A stretch of DNA of 64,000 bases from Balneolaceae bacterium UBA2956 (lineage in GTDB: Bacteria > Bacteroidota > Rhodothermia > Balneolales > Balneolaceae): positions 62,001 to 126,000 of the forward strand of contig DEBM01000045.1 of NCBI GenBank assembly GCA_002348545.1. The letters run 5' to 3'. Shown here one piece after another: positions 54,799 to 64,000 of this stretch (positions are counted from its first letter, which is position 1; each line of letters begins with the position of its first letter). The translations under genes were made by a program, and so were the position numbers. The notes below the pieces were generated by a model that was given only the letters and a program-made list of their open reading frames with translations, searched no databases and was not told where the DNA came from.

Positions 54799-56907
54799 AT
54801 GAAAGAAGATTTTAGAAGTATTGAATTTGCCCCAGGTAAAATACTGTCCGTGGAGACAGGTAGAATAGCAAAACAAGCCGACGGTTCTGCTGTGGTACGC
54901 ATGGGCGATACTATGGTATTATGTACTGCAGTTAGTGCAAAAGAACCAAAACCTGGTCAGAACTTTTTCCCCCTAACCGTAGATCATAAAGAAAGTTTCT
55001 CTGCTGCTGGCCGTTTCCCTGGTGGCTTTATGAAGAGAGAAGGACGATCTAACGAGAAAGAGATTTTATCAAGTCGATTAATTGATCGTGTATTACGCCC
55101 CTTGTTTCCAAAGGGATATTATAATGATACACAAATAATAAGTTCAGTAATTTCCTCGGATGATGAAAATGATGGTGATGTTTTAGGCGCGGTCGGAGCT
55201 AGTTTAGCTCTTCACTTATCTGATGTTCCTTTTGACGGACCAATGGGTGAAGTTAGAGTAGGTAGAGTAGATGGTGAGTACATCATCAATCCAACTGTGA
55301 CTGAACTTCAACAGTCTGACATTGACATGGTTGTTGGGGGTACTCGGAACTCAGTATTGATGATTGAGGGAGAAATGGATGAGATATCTGAAACAGAAAT
55401 GTTAGAGGCTATCAAAACTGCTCACGCTTCAATCGCAAAATTATGTGATTTTCAGGATGAATTACGCAATGAGTTAGGAATAGAGAAACGTGAATTTGTC
55501 CCAGAAAAAGCAGATGAAACAGTCGAAGACGAGGTAAAAGCGCTAGCTGAGGATAAAATTAAGGAAGTAATTGGCATTGGTCTTGGTAAAGAGGAATACA
55601 ACTCTAAAATCAAAGAAACCAAGGATGAGGCGATAGCTAAATTGAAAGAACTCGAGAAAGAAGATGAATTTATCTCTGAGGCGAAAAGAATCTTAGGTCA
55701 AATTGAAAAAAACGAACTTCGTAATATGATATTGACTCAAAAAAGGCGTATCGATGGTCGTACACCTGTTGATGTAAGAAATATTTGGACTCAGGTTGGT
55801 TATATTCCTCGGACGCATGGATCGTCAATTTTCACTCGAGGTGAGACCCAAGCTCTAGTGTCAGTGACTTTGGGCACGAAAAGAGATGAACAAAATGTAG
55901 ATACACTTTTTGATCAGGAATCAAAGAAATTCATGCTTCACTACAATTTCCCACCCTATTCTGTAGGTGAAGCTGGATTTATGCGTGGTCCGGGTAGACG
56001 CGAGATTGGGCACGGACATCTTGCCGAACGGGCATTACGTAAAATGATGCCTAGTTTTGAAGAATTCAGCTACGTTGTTCGTGTTATTTCAGATATAACT
56101 GAATCTAATGGGTCATCGTCAATGGCATCAGTTTGTGGTGGTTCATTGGCACTAATGGACGCGGGTGTTCCTCTTAAAAAGCCAGTTGCTGGTATCGCTA
56201 TGGGTATGATAGTAGAAGAGGAAAATGTAGTTGTATTATCTGATATTCGTGGTGAAGAAGATTTTATGGGAGATATGGACTTCAAAACCGCTGGTTCTGT
56301 TGATGGTATTACAGCCTGCCAAATGGATATGAAAGTACAAGGCATAAGTTTTGAGATCATCGAAAAAGCTTTAGAACAAGCAAGAGTTGGACGTTTACAT
56401 ATCCTTGAAAGAATGGCAGAAAGTATCTCAGTGGCACGTCCTGAGCTTTCTCAATATGCTCCTCAATTCCTCAAGATGGAAATTGATGGAAGTGATATTG
56501 GTGCGGTTATTGGCCCAGGGGGTAAGGTAATACAAACCCTCCAAAGAGAGACCGGTACTGAAATTATCATTGAAGAAAATGATAAAGGAAAAGGTATAAT
56601 TACCATTTCTGCAAATGATTTTGCAAAAGCGGAAGAAGCCAAAAAACGTATAAAAATGATTGTAGGTCATTTAGAAGAAGGTGCCACGTATAAAGGTATT
56701 GTGAAATCTATTAAGGATTTCGGTGCTTTCATTGAAGTGGCTCCTGGCAAAGATGGATTGCTACATATTTCTGAAATCGATCATAAACGTGTTGAGAAGG
56801 TTTCTGATTACCTTGCACTAGGAGATGAGATTGAAGTTGTTTTACTTAAAGTAGAACATGGCGGAAAATTACGTTTATCTAGGAAAGCTCTCATCCCTCG
56901 TGACTAA
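54799..56907 (+). CDS. pnp: Polyribonucleotide nucleotidyltransferase (PNPase)
   Basis: 702 residues, phosphorolytic 3'-5' exoribonuclease. Two RNase PH domains (about 1-220 and 310-540, with FPPYSVGEAGFMRGPGRREIGHG in the second) flank a helical linker. A KH domain (about 552-612, GAVIGPGGKVIQ) and an S1 domain (about 625-695) follow. Also works in the RNA degradosome in other species. Confidence 0.97.
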   Translation: MKEDFRSIEFAPGKILSVETGRIAKQADGSAVVRMGDTMVLCTAVSAKEPKPGQNFFPLTVDHKESFSAAGRFPGGFMKREGRSNEKEILSSRLIDRVLRPLFPKGYYNDTQIISSVISSDDENDGDVLGAVGASLALHLSDVPFDGPMGEVRVGRVDGEYIINPTVTELQQSDIDMVVGGTRNSVLMIEGEMDEISETEMLEAIKTAHASIAKLCDFQDELRNELGIEKREFVPEKADETVEDEVKALAEDKIKEVIGIGLGKEEYNSKIKETKDEAIAKLKELEKEDEFISEAKRILGQIEKNELRNMILTQKRRIDGRTPVDVRNIWTQVGYIPRTHGSSIFTRGETQALVSVTLGTKRDEQNVDTLFDQESKKFMLHYNFPPYSVGEAGFMRGPGRREIGHGHLAERALRKMMPSFEEFSYVVRVISDITESNGSSSMASVCGGSLALMDAGVPLKKPVAGIAMGMIVEEENVVVLSDIRGEEDFMGDMDFKTAGSVDGITACQMDMKVQGISFEIIEKALEQARVGRLHILERMAESISVARPELSQYAPQFLKMEIDGSDIGAVIGPGGKVIQTLQRETGTEIIIEENDKGKGIITISANDFAKAEEAKKRIKMIVGHLEEGATYKGIVKSIKDFGAFIEVAPGKDGLLHISEIDHKRVEKVSDYLALGDEIEVVLLKVEHGGKLRLSRKALIPRD

Positions 56908-56930
56908 TTACGAAGCAATATAGTTTCAAT

Positions 56931-56963
56931 AAAAGGCATTCCATTCAAAGGAGTGCCTTTTTT
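56931..56963 (+). terminator. Intrinsic terminator after pnp
   Basis: AAAAGGCATTCC pairs with GGAGTGCCTTTT around a 7-nt loop, followed by T residues, 24 nt after the pnp stop. Strong stem of about 12 bp with one G-U pair. Confidence 0.88.
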
Positions 56964-57110
56964 GGTTGATAGATTCAGTAATACAATTGAGGTAGATTCA
57001 ACGAGATAGCTGTATCTTCAAAGTAAGTTACAATTAGGGCACATGTATAAATAACTAAATAGGAGATAATATTAGTATCCTAATTTCACAAGAGTTAATA
57101 CATTATAATT

Positions 57111-58343
57111 ATGGAAGATTATATAACTAAAACTGTTTTACCGAACGGGTTAACCATTGTAACCGAGCATATCCCAAGTGTTAAGAGCGTAACAGTGGGA
57201 ATTTGGGTAAAATCTGGTGCCCGGCATGAAACCCAACAACAGGCTGGCGTCACCCATTTTTTGGAGCATATGCTCTTCAAGGGTACTAAGAATCGTACGG
57301 CTTTTGAGATTGCTCAATCTATGGAGTCTGTTGGGGGATATCTGAATGCATTTACATCTACAGAATATACCTGCTATTATGCTCGCTGTCTAGATACCGA
57401 ATTAAGTACCGCCTTGGATGTATTATCTGACATGGTAATGAATCCGATTTTTCCGAAAGAAGAAATTGAGAAGGAAAAAAAGGTGGTAATAGAAGAAATG
57501 AAAATGTACCGTGATTCACCAGATGATTATTTATTTGAAGTATTCACCAGTCATTTATTCAAAGACCATCCACTTGGTAGACCTATATTAGGCTATGAGG
57601 AAACCGTTTCAGCATTTACAGATGCAGATTTATTCCAATATATGAGAGATCGATATGCACCCGAAAATTTAATCATAGCTGTGGCTGGCAAAGTGGATCA
57701 CGATATAGTTTTAAGCTACTGCGAATCGGTATTTATAAGGGAGGATCGCAAATTGGTAGAAGCCCTTGACCAGCAGCTAAGTCCTTTAGACACAAATCCA
57801 TTGTCTTTGAGTAAGAGTATTGAACAGACGCACTATATTTGGGGCCGGAGAGGGTTACATTTTGATGATGACCAAAAATATATACTACTGCTCACTAACA
57901 CTCTTTTGGGAGGTGGGATGAGTTCTCGCCTGCATCAAAATATTCGCGAAAAATATGGATACTGTTATTCGATTCAAACCTTCAACCAAAGCTTTCTGGA
58001 AACAGGTATTTGGGGAGTATATGTAGGTACCGATAAAAATTATGTGAAACATGTGCATGAATTGGTTGTTGAACAACTTAACCTTCTATCAAGTCAGGAA
58101 TTAGCCAATAGGGAACTAAAAGAAGCCAAAGCACAACTAAAAGGCAAACTTCTCTTGAGCCAGGAAAATACATCGAATCGGATGATGCGATTAGCAAAGA
58201 GTGAAATATATTATAAGCGTCATGTAAACTTAGACGAATTGGTAGAGCATATTGACAGTGTATCTGTTGAAGATATAATGTCTTTTGCTCAGGTATTTAT
58301 GAATGAAAGTGATTTTGTAGAAGCAAAATTAACACCTAAATAG
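57111..58343 (+). CDS. M16 family zinc peptidase (insulinase-like)
   Basis: 410 residues. The inverted zinc motif HFLEH lies at 49-53, with the distal Glu in VVIEEMKMY (about 126-132). The C-terminal half is the usual inactive sister domain with GRRGLHFDDDQKY and GGGMSSRLHQNIREKYGYCYS. No signal peptide, so cytoplasmic or processing-type (PqqL/MPP-like). Follows pnp as in many bacteria. Confidence 0.92.
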   Translation: MEDYITKTVLPNGLTIVTEHIPSVKSVTVGIWVKSGARHETQQQAGVTHFLEHMLFKGTKNRTAFEIAQSMESVGGYLNAFTSTEYTCYYARCLDTELSTALDVLSDMVMNPIFPKEEIEKEKKVVIEEMKMYRDSPDDYLFEVFTSHLFKDHPLGRPILGYEETVSAFTDADLFQYMRDRYAPENLIIAVAGKVDHDIVLSYCESVFIREDRKLVEALDQQLSPLDTNPLSLSKSIEQTHYIWGRRGLHFDDDQKYILLLTNTLLGGGMSSRLHQNIREKYGYCYSIQTFNQSFLETGIWGVYVGTDKNYVKHVHELVVEQLNLLSSQELANRELKEAKAQLKGKLLLSQENTSNRMMRLAKSEIYYKRHVNLDELVEHIDSVSVEDIMSFAQVFMNESDFVEAKLTPK

Positions 58344-58359
58344 TATTATCGGTATAATA

Positions 58360-59865
58360 ATGGAGAAACAATTGACCTATATTCATCAACTAAAGAATCG
58401 CATCTCAGTGGAAGTTGACCTCTCTGGATGGGTTTACAATGTAAGAAGTAGTGGAAGCTTGGTATTTATAGAATGTAGAGACGGGTCTGGTATCTGCCAG
58501 TGTGTGGTAAATAAAGAGGAGGTCTCCGAAGAAAGCTGGGAAGCTGCTGTGAGTTTAAAGCAAGAATCATCTATTCGCTTACATGGTCTAGTGGTAGCTG
58601 ACGAACGAAGTATAGGAGGAGTAGAACTACAAGTACAGAGCGTCGAAATTTTACAATTAGTTACTGAATATCCAATTACTCCAAAGGAACATGGCATTGA
58701 ATTTTTAATGAACCGACGTCATTTATGGTTGCGTAGTCAACGACAATGGGCCGCTATGCGGGTACGAAATGGAATTATTTTTGCCATTCATAACTTTTTT
58801 CAGTCGCGAGGCTTCATCCAAACCGATACTCCTATTTTTACCCCTAATGCAGCAGAGGGGAGTACGACTTTGTTTGAAACTGATTATTTTGATGAAAAAG
58901 TCTATTTGGCACAAACAGGCCAACTTTATGGAGAGGCGCTAGCGATGGCTCATGGATTAATTTATACTTTTGGACCAACGTTTAGAGCAGAAAAGTCAAA
59001 AACACGCCGTCATCTATCCGAATTCTGGATGATTGAACCTGAAATGGCATTTTACGATTTGGAGATGAATATGGATTTAGCAGAAGATATGCTTAAATCT
59101 ATTGTCGCTGACGTGCTTATGAATTATAGTCATGAGCTTGAGTTATTGGAGCGAGATATTAGTTCTCTTCAGAGATTAATTGAAAAAGATTTTGCACGTA
59201 TCCAATATAATGATGCAGTTGATATTCTAACTTCTGAGAAAACAAGTCGTTTATTGGATGAGTTGATCCAACAAAGAGTATCTGAAAAAGAAGAACTTAT
59301 CAAGGAACTAGGCACGATTCAAAAAGAACATAGTTCTGCGAAAAAATGGAGAAAAAAGCAGATTGAAAATCTTATTGTCGATATCAATATGAGAGTTGAT
59401 CAGGCAGAAGAAGATTTACGTAATATTCCCAAATGGAAAAAATCTGCGCAAGAATTTACTTGGGGCTCTGATTTTGGAGGTAGTGATGAAACAGTACTAA
59501 CCATGCAATACGATGTTCCCGTCATGATAACCCATTGGCCTGCTGAAATAAAAGCCTTCTATATGAAGCGTGATGTGACCAACACCTATGCTTTAGGAGT
59601 AGATATTCTAGCTCCTGAAGGTTATGGTGAAATAGTTGGTGGGAGTCAACGAGAAGACAATTTGGAGGTAATATTAGCTAGAATTCAGCAAGAGGGCTTG
59701 GATCCAAAAGTATTTGATTGGTATATAGATTTACGACGTTTTGGTAGTGTCCCACATTCTGGATTTGGCTTAGGATTAGAGCGAACAGTCGCATGGATAT
59801 GTGGACTAAAACATGTAAGAGAAACCATTGCCTTTCCTCGTATGATGGGAAGAATTACTCCATAA
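58360..59865 (+). CDS. asnS: Asparaginyl-tRNA synthetase with coiled-coil insertion
   Basis: 501 residues against about 465 for usual AsnRS. Class II motifs: an OB-fold anticodon domain (1-105), motif 2 around TFRAEKSKTRRHLSEFWMIEPE (split here across two clauses: TFRAEKSKTRRHL and SEFWMIEPE, about 207-229), and motif 3 GLGLERTVAW at 470-479. Between YNDAVDIL and TWGSDFG, residues about 291-365 form a charged helical insertion, probably a coiled coil, where E. coli has about 15 residues. Otherwise catalytic residues look intact. Confidence 0.94.
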   Translation: MEKQLTYIHQLKNRISVEVDLSGWVYNVRSSGSLVFIECRDGSGICQCVVNKEEVSEESWEAAVSLKQESSIRLHGLVVADERSIGGVELQVQSVEILQLVTEYPITPKEHGIEFLMNRRHLWLRSQRQWAAMRVRNGIIFAIHNFFQSRGFIQTDTPIFTPNAAEGSTTLFETDYFDEKVYLAQTGQLYGEALAMAHGLIYTFGPTFRAEKSKTRRHLSEFWMIEPEMAFYDLEMNMDLAEDMLKSIVADVLMNYSHELELLERDISSLQRLIEKDFARIQYNDAVDILTSEKTSRLLDELIQQRVSEKEELIKELGTIQKEHSSAKKWRKKQIENLIVDINMRVDQAEEDLRNIPKWKKSAQEFTWGSDFGGSDETVLTMQYDVPVMITHWPAEIKAFYMKRDVTNTYALGVDILAPEGYGEIVGGSQREDNLEVILARIQQEGLDPKVFDWYIDLRRFGSVPHSGFGLGLERTVAWICGLKHVRETIAFPRMMGRITP

Positions 59866-59890
59866 TTATTTTGAGTTTGAAACACTTTAA

Positions 59891-60958
59891 ATGATAAAAA
59901 AAAAATCATCTCTAGATCTATTTCGTGAAGAAATCTACTCATTAGAGAAGGGGGAGATCCATCCACTTTATATAATTGAGGGAAGTGAGCATTTCTTTAT
60001 AGATCGATTTATTCAGCGTATTCTCGAGATAATACCCATTCATGAAAGAGATTTTAACAGTGACTTTCTGTATGGAAATGAAGTTCAGTTAGAAGCCGTT
60101 CTGCAATTGGTTAAGAGTTTTCCCATGATGGCTGAGCGTCGTTTGGTTGTGGTAAAAAATGCTAATGATTTATTCAAACGAATGTCTTCTAATTTACAGG
60201 ACGATTTCTTGCACTATCTTCAAAATCCAAATCCTCAAACAACACTTGTTATACATTTAGATCCTAAAATTCAAAAAAATACAAAAATAGGTAAGAGGTT
60301 GCATGGTCCTGCTATACATGGGTTATTATTTGATCCAGTTCCAGATTATCAAATAGCAAATTGGGTTATGGGTTGGACTAGACAAGAACATAATACACTT
60401 TTAAGTGAAGAAGTTGCGCAACTACTAACCCAATTGGTGGGTAACGACTTAAAGCTTTTATCCTCTGAAATAGATAAAATTTGCACATATACTGCTAATT
60501 TTGAGGGGGAAGTGGATCTTAAAAGGGTTCGTTCCATTGTAGGATCATACCGAGGCTTCGATGTATTTGAACTAAGGGAGGCCATTAATAAAAAAGATCT
60601 TCAGCAATCCTTTTTTATAGCTCAACGTATCCTTCAACAAAGTAAATCGGATACTGGGGAATTAATTCGTATCGTTGCTTTTTTATACTCTGATTTTTTA
60701 AAACTTTGGCAAATAATTCGATTAAAACAGGCCTCTAAATCCGATAATGAAATAAAAAAAGCACTTTATATTAATTCATCCTACTATTTCAACCGCTTAT
60801 CTTCCGATGCAAGGCGGTATTCCACAACGGACATGATGCATATCTTTAATGCATTGTTAGATGCCGATCGAGCCATTAAAGGGTTTTCTACGATGGATGT
60901 TAGCGGAATATTAATGTTGCTTGTTAAGCGTCTAATTCACCCGCATAATTATGCTTAA
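59891..60958 (+). CDS. holA: DNA polymerase III delta subunit
   Basis: 355 residues of the clamp-loader delta subunit. Seen: PLYIIEGSEHFFIDRFIQRIL near the N-terminus, the RRLVVVKNANDLFK strand (about 77-90), an ISGxL-type lid (NWVMGWTRQEH) and the C-terminal helical collar. Opens the sliding clamp. Lies 25 nt after asnS and converges on the E1 gene with an 11-nt gap. Confidence 0.9.
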   Translation: MIKKKSSLDLFREEIYSLEKGEIHPLYIIEGSEHFFIDRFIQRILEIIPIHERDFNSDFLYGNEVQLEAVLQLVKSFPMMAERRLVVVKNANDLFKRMSSNLQDDFLHYLQNPNPQTTLVIHLDPKIQKNTKIGKRLHGPAIHGLLFDPVPDYQIANWVMGWTRQEHNTLLSEEVAQLLTQLVGNDLKLLSSEIDKICTYTANFEGEVDLKRVRSIVGSYRGFDVFELREAINKKDLQQSFFIAQRILQQSKSDTGELIRIVAFLYSDFLKLWQIIRLKQASKSDNEIKKALYINSSYYFNRLSSDARRYSTTDMMHIFNALLDADRAIKGFSTMDVSGILMLLVKRLIHPHNYA

Positions 60959-60969
60959 ATTTCATGAAT

Positions 60970-62985
60970 TTAGTACTTTAATAAGTCTATCACGTGTTCT
61001 CTAAGGCGATATTGCCCTAAATAGCCAGCCTCCAAATTTTTGTTAAATGGAATAGGTGTGTGGATGGATGAAACTCTCTTGATTGGGGCATCCAGCCACT
61101 GAAATGCATGTTCTGACAGATAAGATGCAATTTCACTCATAGGCCCCATAATTTCAGCGGCTTCCTGTAATAACAAAGCGCGATTCGTTTTCTTAACTGA
61201 GCTTAGTAGAGTCAACCAATCTATAGGGGCTAAGCTTCTTAAGTCTATAACCTCAATAGATATGCCTAATTCTTCCATCTCTTTCGCAAGATCTAATGCC
61301 CAATGTACCTGCCAACCATAGGTTATAATACTCATACTATTTCCTTCACGAATTACCTTTGCAGCATGAATATCGGTCCATACAGCCTTAACTGGAACCT
61401 TTTTTCTTATACTACGATATAGCCTTTTGTGTTCAAAAAATAGAACCGGGTTAGGTTCAAGAATAGCACTATAAAGCATGTTTTGAGCATCCTCTACATT
61501 GGAGGGTACTAGAATTTTTAATCCAGCATGGGGCATAAACCATGACTCAGGCGATTGTGAATGAAATGGCCCTGCGCCAACACCCGCTCCATGAGGTAGG
61601 CGAATGGTAACATTAATCCCAGGCGTCCAGCGGTAATGTGATTTGGCGATATTTTGTATTATTTGGTTCATCCCGCAACTCACGAAATCGGCAAATTGCA
61701 TTTCAACAATGGGCTTAAACCCATCTAACGACAAGCCTAAAGCAGCTCCTAATATACCAGATTCTATGATTGGTGTATTTCGAATGCGTTGTTCACCAAA
61801 TTCGGCTAAGAATCCTTCTGAAATTTTAAATACTCCGCCATATTCAGCTACATCTTGTCCCATAAGTAGCACATTTTCATCTTCCCGTAAGCTTTGTGAT
61901 AATGCATTTGAAATAGCATCTACAAAGCGTTTTTCTATATGATTTTCCTCTTTTGTTCCTTTCGGTAGAAGGCTGGGTTTGTATTGAGAAGCAAATACAG
62001 CTTTTCGTTCTTTTTCCTCAACAAAACTTGGTTCTTCAGAGTATAGTGCCTTATCTAAATCAGCCTTAAAAATTTCTTTTAACCTTTCAGCATGATTAGA
62101 AAATTGCTGATCGGTATAGTCAAAGTTTTGCCGTATGTACTGCTCAAGACGAGTGATGGGATCCTTTTTCACCCATTCAGCTATAATATTCTTAGGTACG
62201 TAGGCAATACCAGATGCTTCTTCATGCCCCCTAATTCTAAATGTTTTTGCTTCAATGAGTACTGGTTTGCCCGATAAAGCTCTAATTCGTGCTTGTTTCA
62301 TTGCATTCATCACATCAAAAATATCATTTCCATCTACTTGTATACCATCAACGCCATAACCAATAGCGCGATCTATTAGATTCTCGCAGGCGAATTGTTG
62401 GGAGGTTGGAGTGGATAGACCATAGCCATTATTTTCAATGACAAAGACAACGGGTAATTTCCAAACTGCGGCTAAGTTTAAGGCTTCATGAAAATCTCCT
62501 TCACTAGTGGCACCATCCCCACAAAAAGAAATAGCGACAGATTCTTTATCTCGTAATTTGTTTGCCAGTGCTAAACCATCTGCAACCGGCATCATAGCTG
62601 CTAAATGTGATATCATGCCAATGATCTTATGTTCTAGGCTGCCAAAATGGAATGAACGTTCACGGCCAGAGCTAAAGCCGTCTTCCTTTCCAAAAAGCTG
62701 ACAAAAAAGCGGATATAAAGGTATATTTCTGCTTGTAAATACTCCTAAATTTCGGTGCATAGGGAGTAAAAAATCATCGCTTGAACAGGCTTTAGTAACC
62801 CCAACTGAAATGGCTTCTTGTCCTATACCAGAGAACCATTTATTTATTTTGTTTTGCCGTAAAAGCATAAGCATTTTTTCTTCTATTAGCCTTGGGAGCA
62901 GTAGAGAATCATATAAATCTAAGGTGATATCTTTGTTTGTATGGGCGATGTCTATTTTCTTTGAGGTCATCAGGCGCGAAGACAT
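60970..62985 (-). CDS. 2-oxoacid dehydrogenase E1, alpha and beta subunits fused
   Basis: 671 residues joining what are usually two subunits. The alpha part (1-330) has the thiamine-diphosphate motif GDG (156-158) through NN (185-186). The beta part (about 345-671) has GQDVAEYGGVFKIS, GIGLGL-type SGILGAALGLSLDG and FADFVSCGMNQIIQN. Resembles branched-chain 2-oxoacid (2-oxoisovalerate) dehydrogenase E1. The E2 and E3 genes are not in the window. Lies 15 nt behind the DHS-like gene. Confidence 0.92.
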   Translation of the reverse strand: MSSRLMTSKKIDIAHTNKDITLDLYDSLLLPRLIEEKMLMLLRQNKINKWFSGIGQEAISVGVTKACSSDDFLLPMHRNLGVFTSRNIPLYPLFCQLFGKEDGFSSGRERSFHFGSLEHKIIGMISHLAAMMPVADGLALANKLRDKESVAISFCGDGATSEGDFHEALNLAAVWKLPVVFVIENNGYGLSTPTSQQFACENLIDRAIGYGVDGIQVDGNDIFDVMNAMKQARIRALSGKPVLIEAKTFRIRGHEEASGIAYVPKNIIAEWVKKDPITRLEQYIRQNFDYTDQQFSNHAERLKEIFKADLDKALYSEEPSFVEEKERKAVFASQYKPSLLPKGTKEENHIEKRFVDAISNALSQSLREDENVLLMGQDVAEYGGVFKISEGFLAEFGEQRIRNTPIIESGILGAALGLSLDGFKPIVEMQFADFVSCGMNQIIQNIAKSHYRWTPGINVTIRLPHGAGVGAGPFHSQSPESWFMPHAGLKILVPSNVEDAQNMLYSAILEPNPVLFFEHKRLYRSIRKKVPVKAVWTDIHAAKVIREGNSMSIITYGWQVHWALDLAKEMEELGISIEVIDLRSLAPIDWLTLLSSVKKTNRALLLQEAAEIMGPMSEIASYLSEHAFQWLDAPIKRVSSIHTPIPFNKNLEAGYLGQYRLREHVIDLLKY

Positions 62986-63000
62986 ATATGTTGATATAAT

Positions 63001-63969
63001 TTATTTATCCAGTAGATACGCAAAAATTAGTGGAGCAACAATGGTTGCATCGGATTCTATGACAAATTTCGGTGTATCAATACCCAGTTTACCCCAGGTT
63101 ATTTTTTCGTTAGGTATAGCGCCTGAGTAGGAACCATAACTTGTAGTTGAGTCACTGATTTGACAAAAATATGACCACAAGGGAACAGAAACACTCAAAT
63201 CCTGTTCTATCAATGGTACCACACAAATTGGGAAATCACCTGCGATTCCACCACCAATTTGGAAGAACCCAATTCCTGTTTCCGATTCCTTTTGATACCA
63301 TTCCGCTAATTCAATCATATATTCTATTCCAGATTTTACAACTTGAGGATTGATTCTACCTTTAATACAATGTGAGGCAAAAAAATTACCGCAAGTCGAG
63401 TCTTCCCAACCTGGCACAACAATGGGAAGATTCTTTTCTGCGGCAGCTAATACCCATGAGTGTTTTGGGTTAATTTGATAAGAGGAAGAAATCTCTTCAG
63501 AAAGCAGAAGGTCATAAAAAAATTCATGAGGAAATAGACGATTTTCTTCATTAGCTGCATCTACCCATCGTCGGACTAAATGCTTCTCAATTACTCGTAT
63601 AGCTTCCATCTCAGGAATGCAGGTATCAGTGACTCGATTATATTGATTTTCAAGCAACTCTTGTTCTTCATCTGGATTCAGATCTCTATAGTTAGGGATC
63701 CGTTTGTAATGATTATGAGCAACTAAATTAAATAAATCTTCCTCTAAGTTCGCTCCTGTACAAGAAATAGCATGAATTTTATCAGCACGGATCATTTCAG
63801 CTAGACTTATCCCTAACTCTGCAGTACTCATCGCACCAGCCAAGCTTACTAGTATTTTATTTCCTTCTAATAATTTCTGTTCATAACCTTGGGCAGCATC
63901 AATTAGTGCGGCGGCATTAAAGTGCTTAAAATTAGCCATTAAAAAAGTAGATATAGGTCCTTTTGACAT
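63001..63969 (-). CDS. Deoxyhypusine synthase-like protein
   Basis: 322 residues, NAD-binding deoxyhypusine-synthase fold: GAMSTAELG, SCTGANLEEDLF (TGAN at 71-74), VVPGWEDSTCGNFFASH and SDSTTSYGSYSGA. The catalytic-lysine motif of eukaryotic DHS (G-x-P-K-H) is replaced by GGGIAGDFP at 239-247, with no Lys. Bacteria lack eIF5A, so the substrate is unknown; a polyamine-related reaction is possible. First gene of a unit with the E1 fusion. Confidence 0.82.
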   Translation of the reverse strand: MSKGPISTFLMANFKHFNAAALIDAAQGYEQKLLEGNKILVSLAGAMSTAELGISLAEMIRADKIHAISCTGANLEEDLFNLVAHNHYKRIPNYRDLNPDEEQELLENQYNRVTDTCIPEMEAIRVIEKHLVRRWVDAANEENRLFPHEFFYDLLLSEEISSSYQINPKHSWVLAAAEKNLPIVVPGWEDSTCGNFFASHCIKGRINPQVVKSGIEYMIELAEWYQKESETGIGFFQIGGGIAGDFPICVVPLIEQDLSVSVPLWSYFCQISDSTTSYGSYSGAIPNEKITWGKLGIDTPKFVIESDATIVAPLIFAYLLDK

Positions 63970-64000
63970 CGCTTTTTAGTTTTGTATAGTTAAATTCTAG

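Overview
The window is an AT-rich, gene-dense piece of a bacterial chromosome. It holds about 57 protein-coding genes, mostly housekeeping, with short intergenic gaps. I found no rRNA, tRNA, CRISPR array, insertion sequence or prophage. A few candidate promoters match the Bacteroidota-type pattern (TTTG, about 19-22 nt, TAnnTTTG). Shine-Dalgarno sequences are weak. Gene content includes lipid A biosynthesis, an outer-membrane-type secreted VPS10/Asp-box protein, Bat-type vWA genes, a fused branched-chain 2-oxoacid dehydrogenase E1 and a bacterial deoxyhypusine-synthase-like protein. Together these suggest a Gram-negative marine member of the Bacteroidota/Balneolota/Rhodothermota group. Balneolota-like is my best guess, by inference only.

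Layout. (1) 1-1725, minus strand: an LpxH-like lipid A phosphoesterase cut by the window edge, and a polyprenyl diphosphate synthase. (2) 1885-4801: glycolysis genes pfkA and pgi plus a deoxynucleoside kinase. (3) 4853-11562: a classical run of DUF177, rpmF, plsX, fabH, fabD, fabG, acpP, fabF and rnc for fatty-acid and phospholipid synthesis. (4) 11667-16123: mgtE, thyA-folA, an HD phosphohydrolase and a hotdog thioesterase. (5) 16217-27089: an M42 peptidase, then the minus-strand operon BatD-like, BatA-like, mfd, sua5. An M23 peptidase gene on the other strand separates this operon from a DUF58 gene; recO follows. (6) 27137-33428: an HtrA protease, a small lipoprotein and three tandem exported amidohydrolase-fold proteins, of which only the middle one keeps the metal ligands. 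(7) 33560-38537: two ABC half-exporters with complementary degenerate ATP sites flanking an unusual RNase Z-like protein with a Gly/Arg/Asn-rich tail. (8) 38545-40305, minus strand: btaA and btaB, the betaine-lipid (DGTS) pathway. (9) 40697-44030: prfB with its programmed +1 frameshift, nadB, coaE. (10) 43987-47278, minus strand: a DUF192 lipoprotein and a large secreted Asp-box protein. (11) 47545-56907: rimP, nusA, infB, rbfA, truB, ribF, rpsO, pnp, behind a candidate attenuator. (12) 57111-63969: an M16 peptidase, asnS with a coiled-coil insertion, holA, and the minus-strand pair deoxyhypusine-synthase-like and E1 alpha/beta fusion.

Most of the window is conventional core genome. The parts most worth following are the ABC/RNase Z/ABC block, including a strong hairpin inside the start of the second ABC gene, the tandem active/pseudo amidohydrolase trio, the betaine-lipid pair, the DHS-like protein without the usual lysine motif, and the AsnRS insertion.
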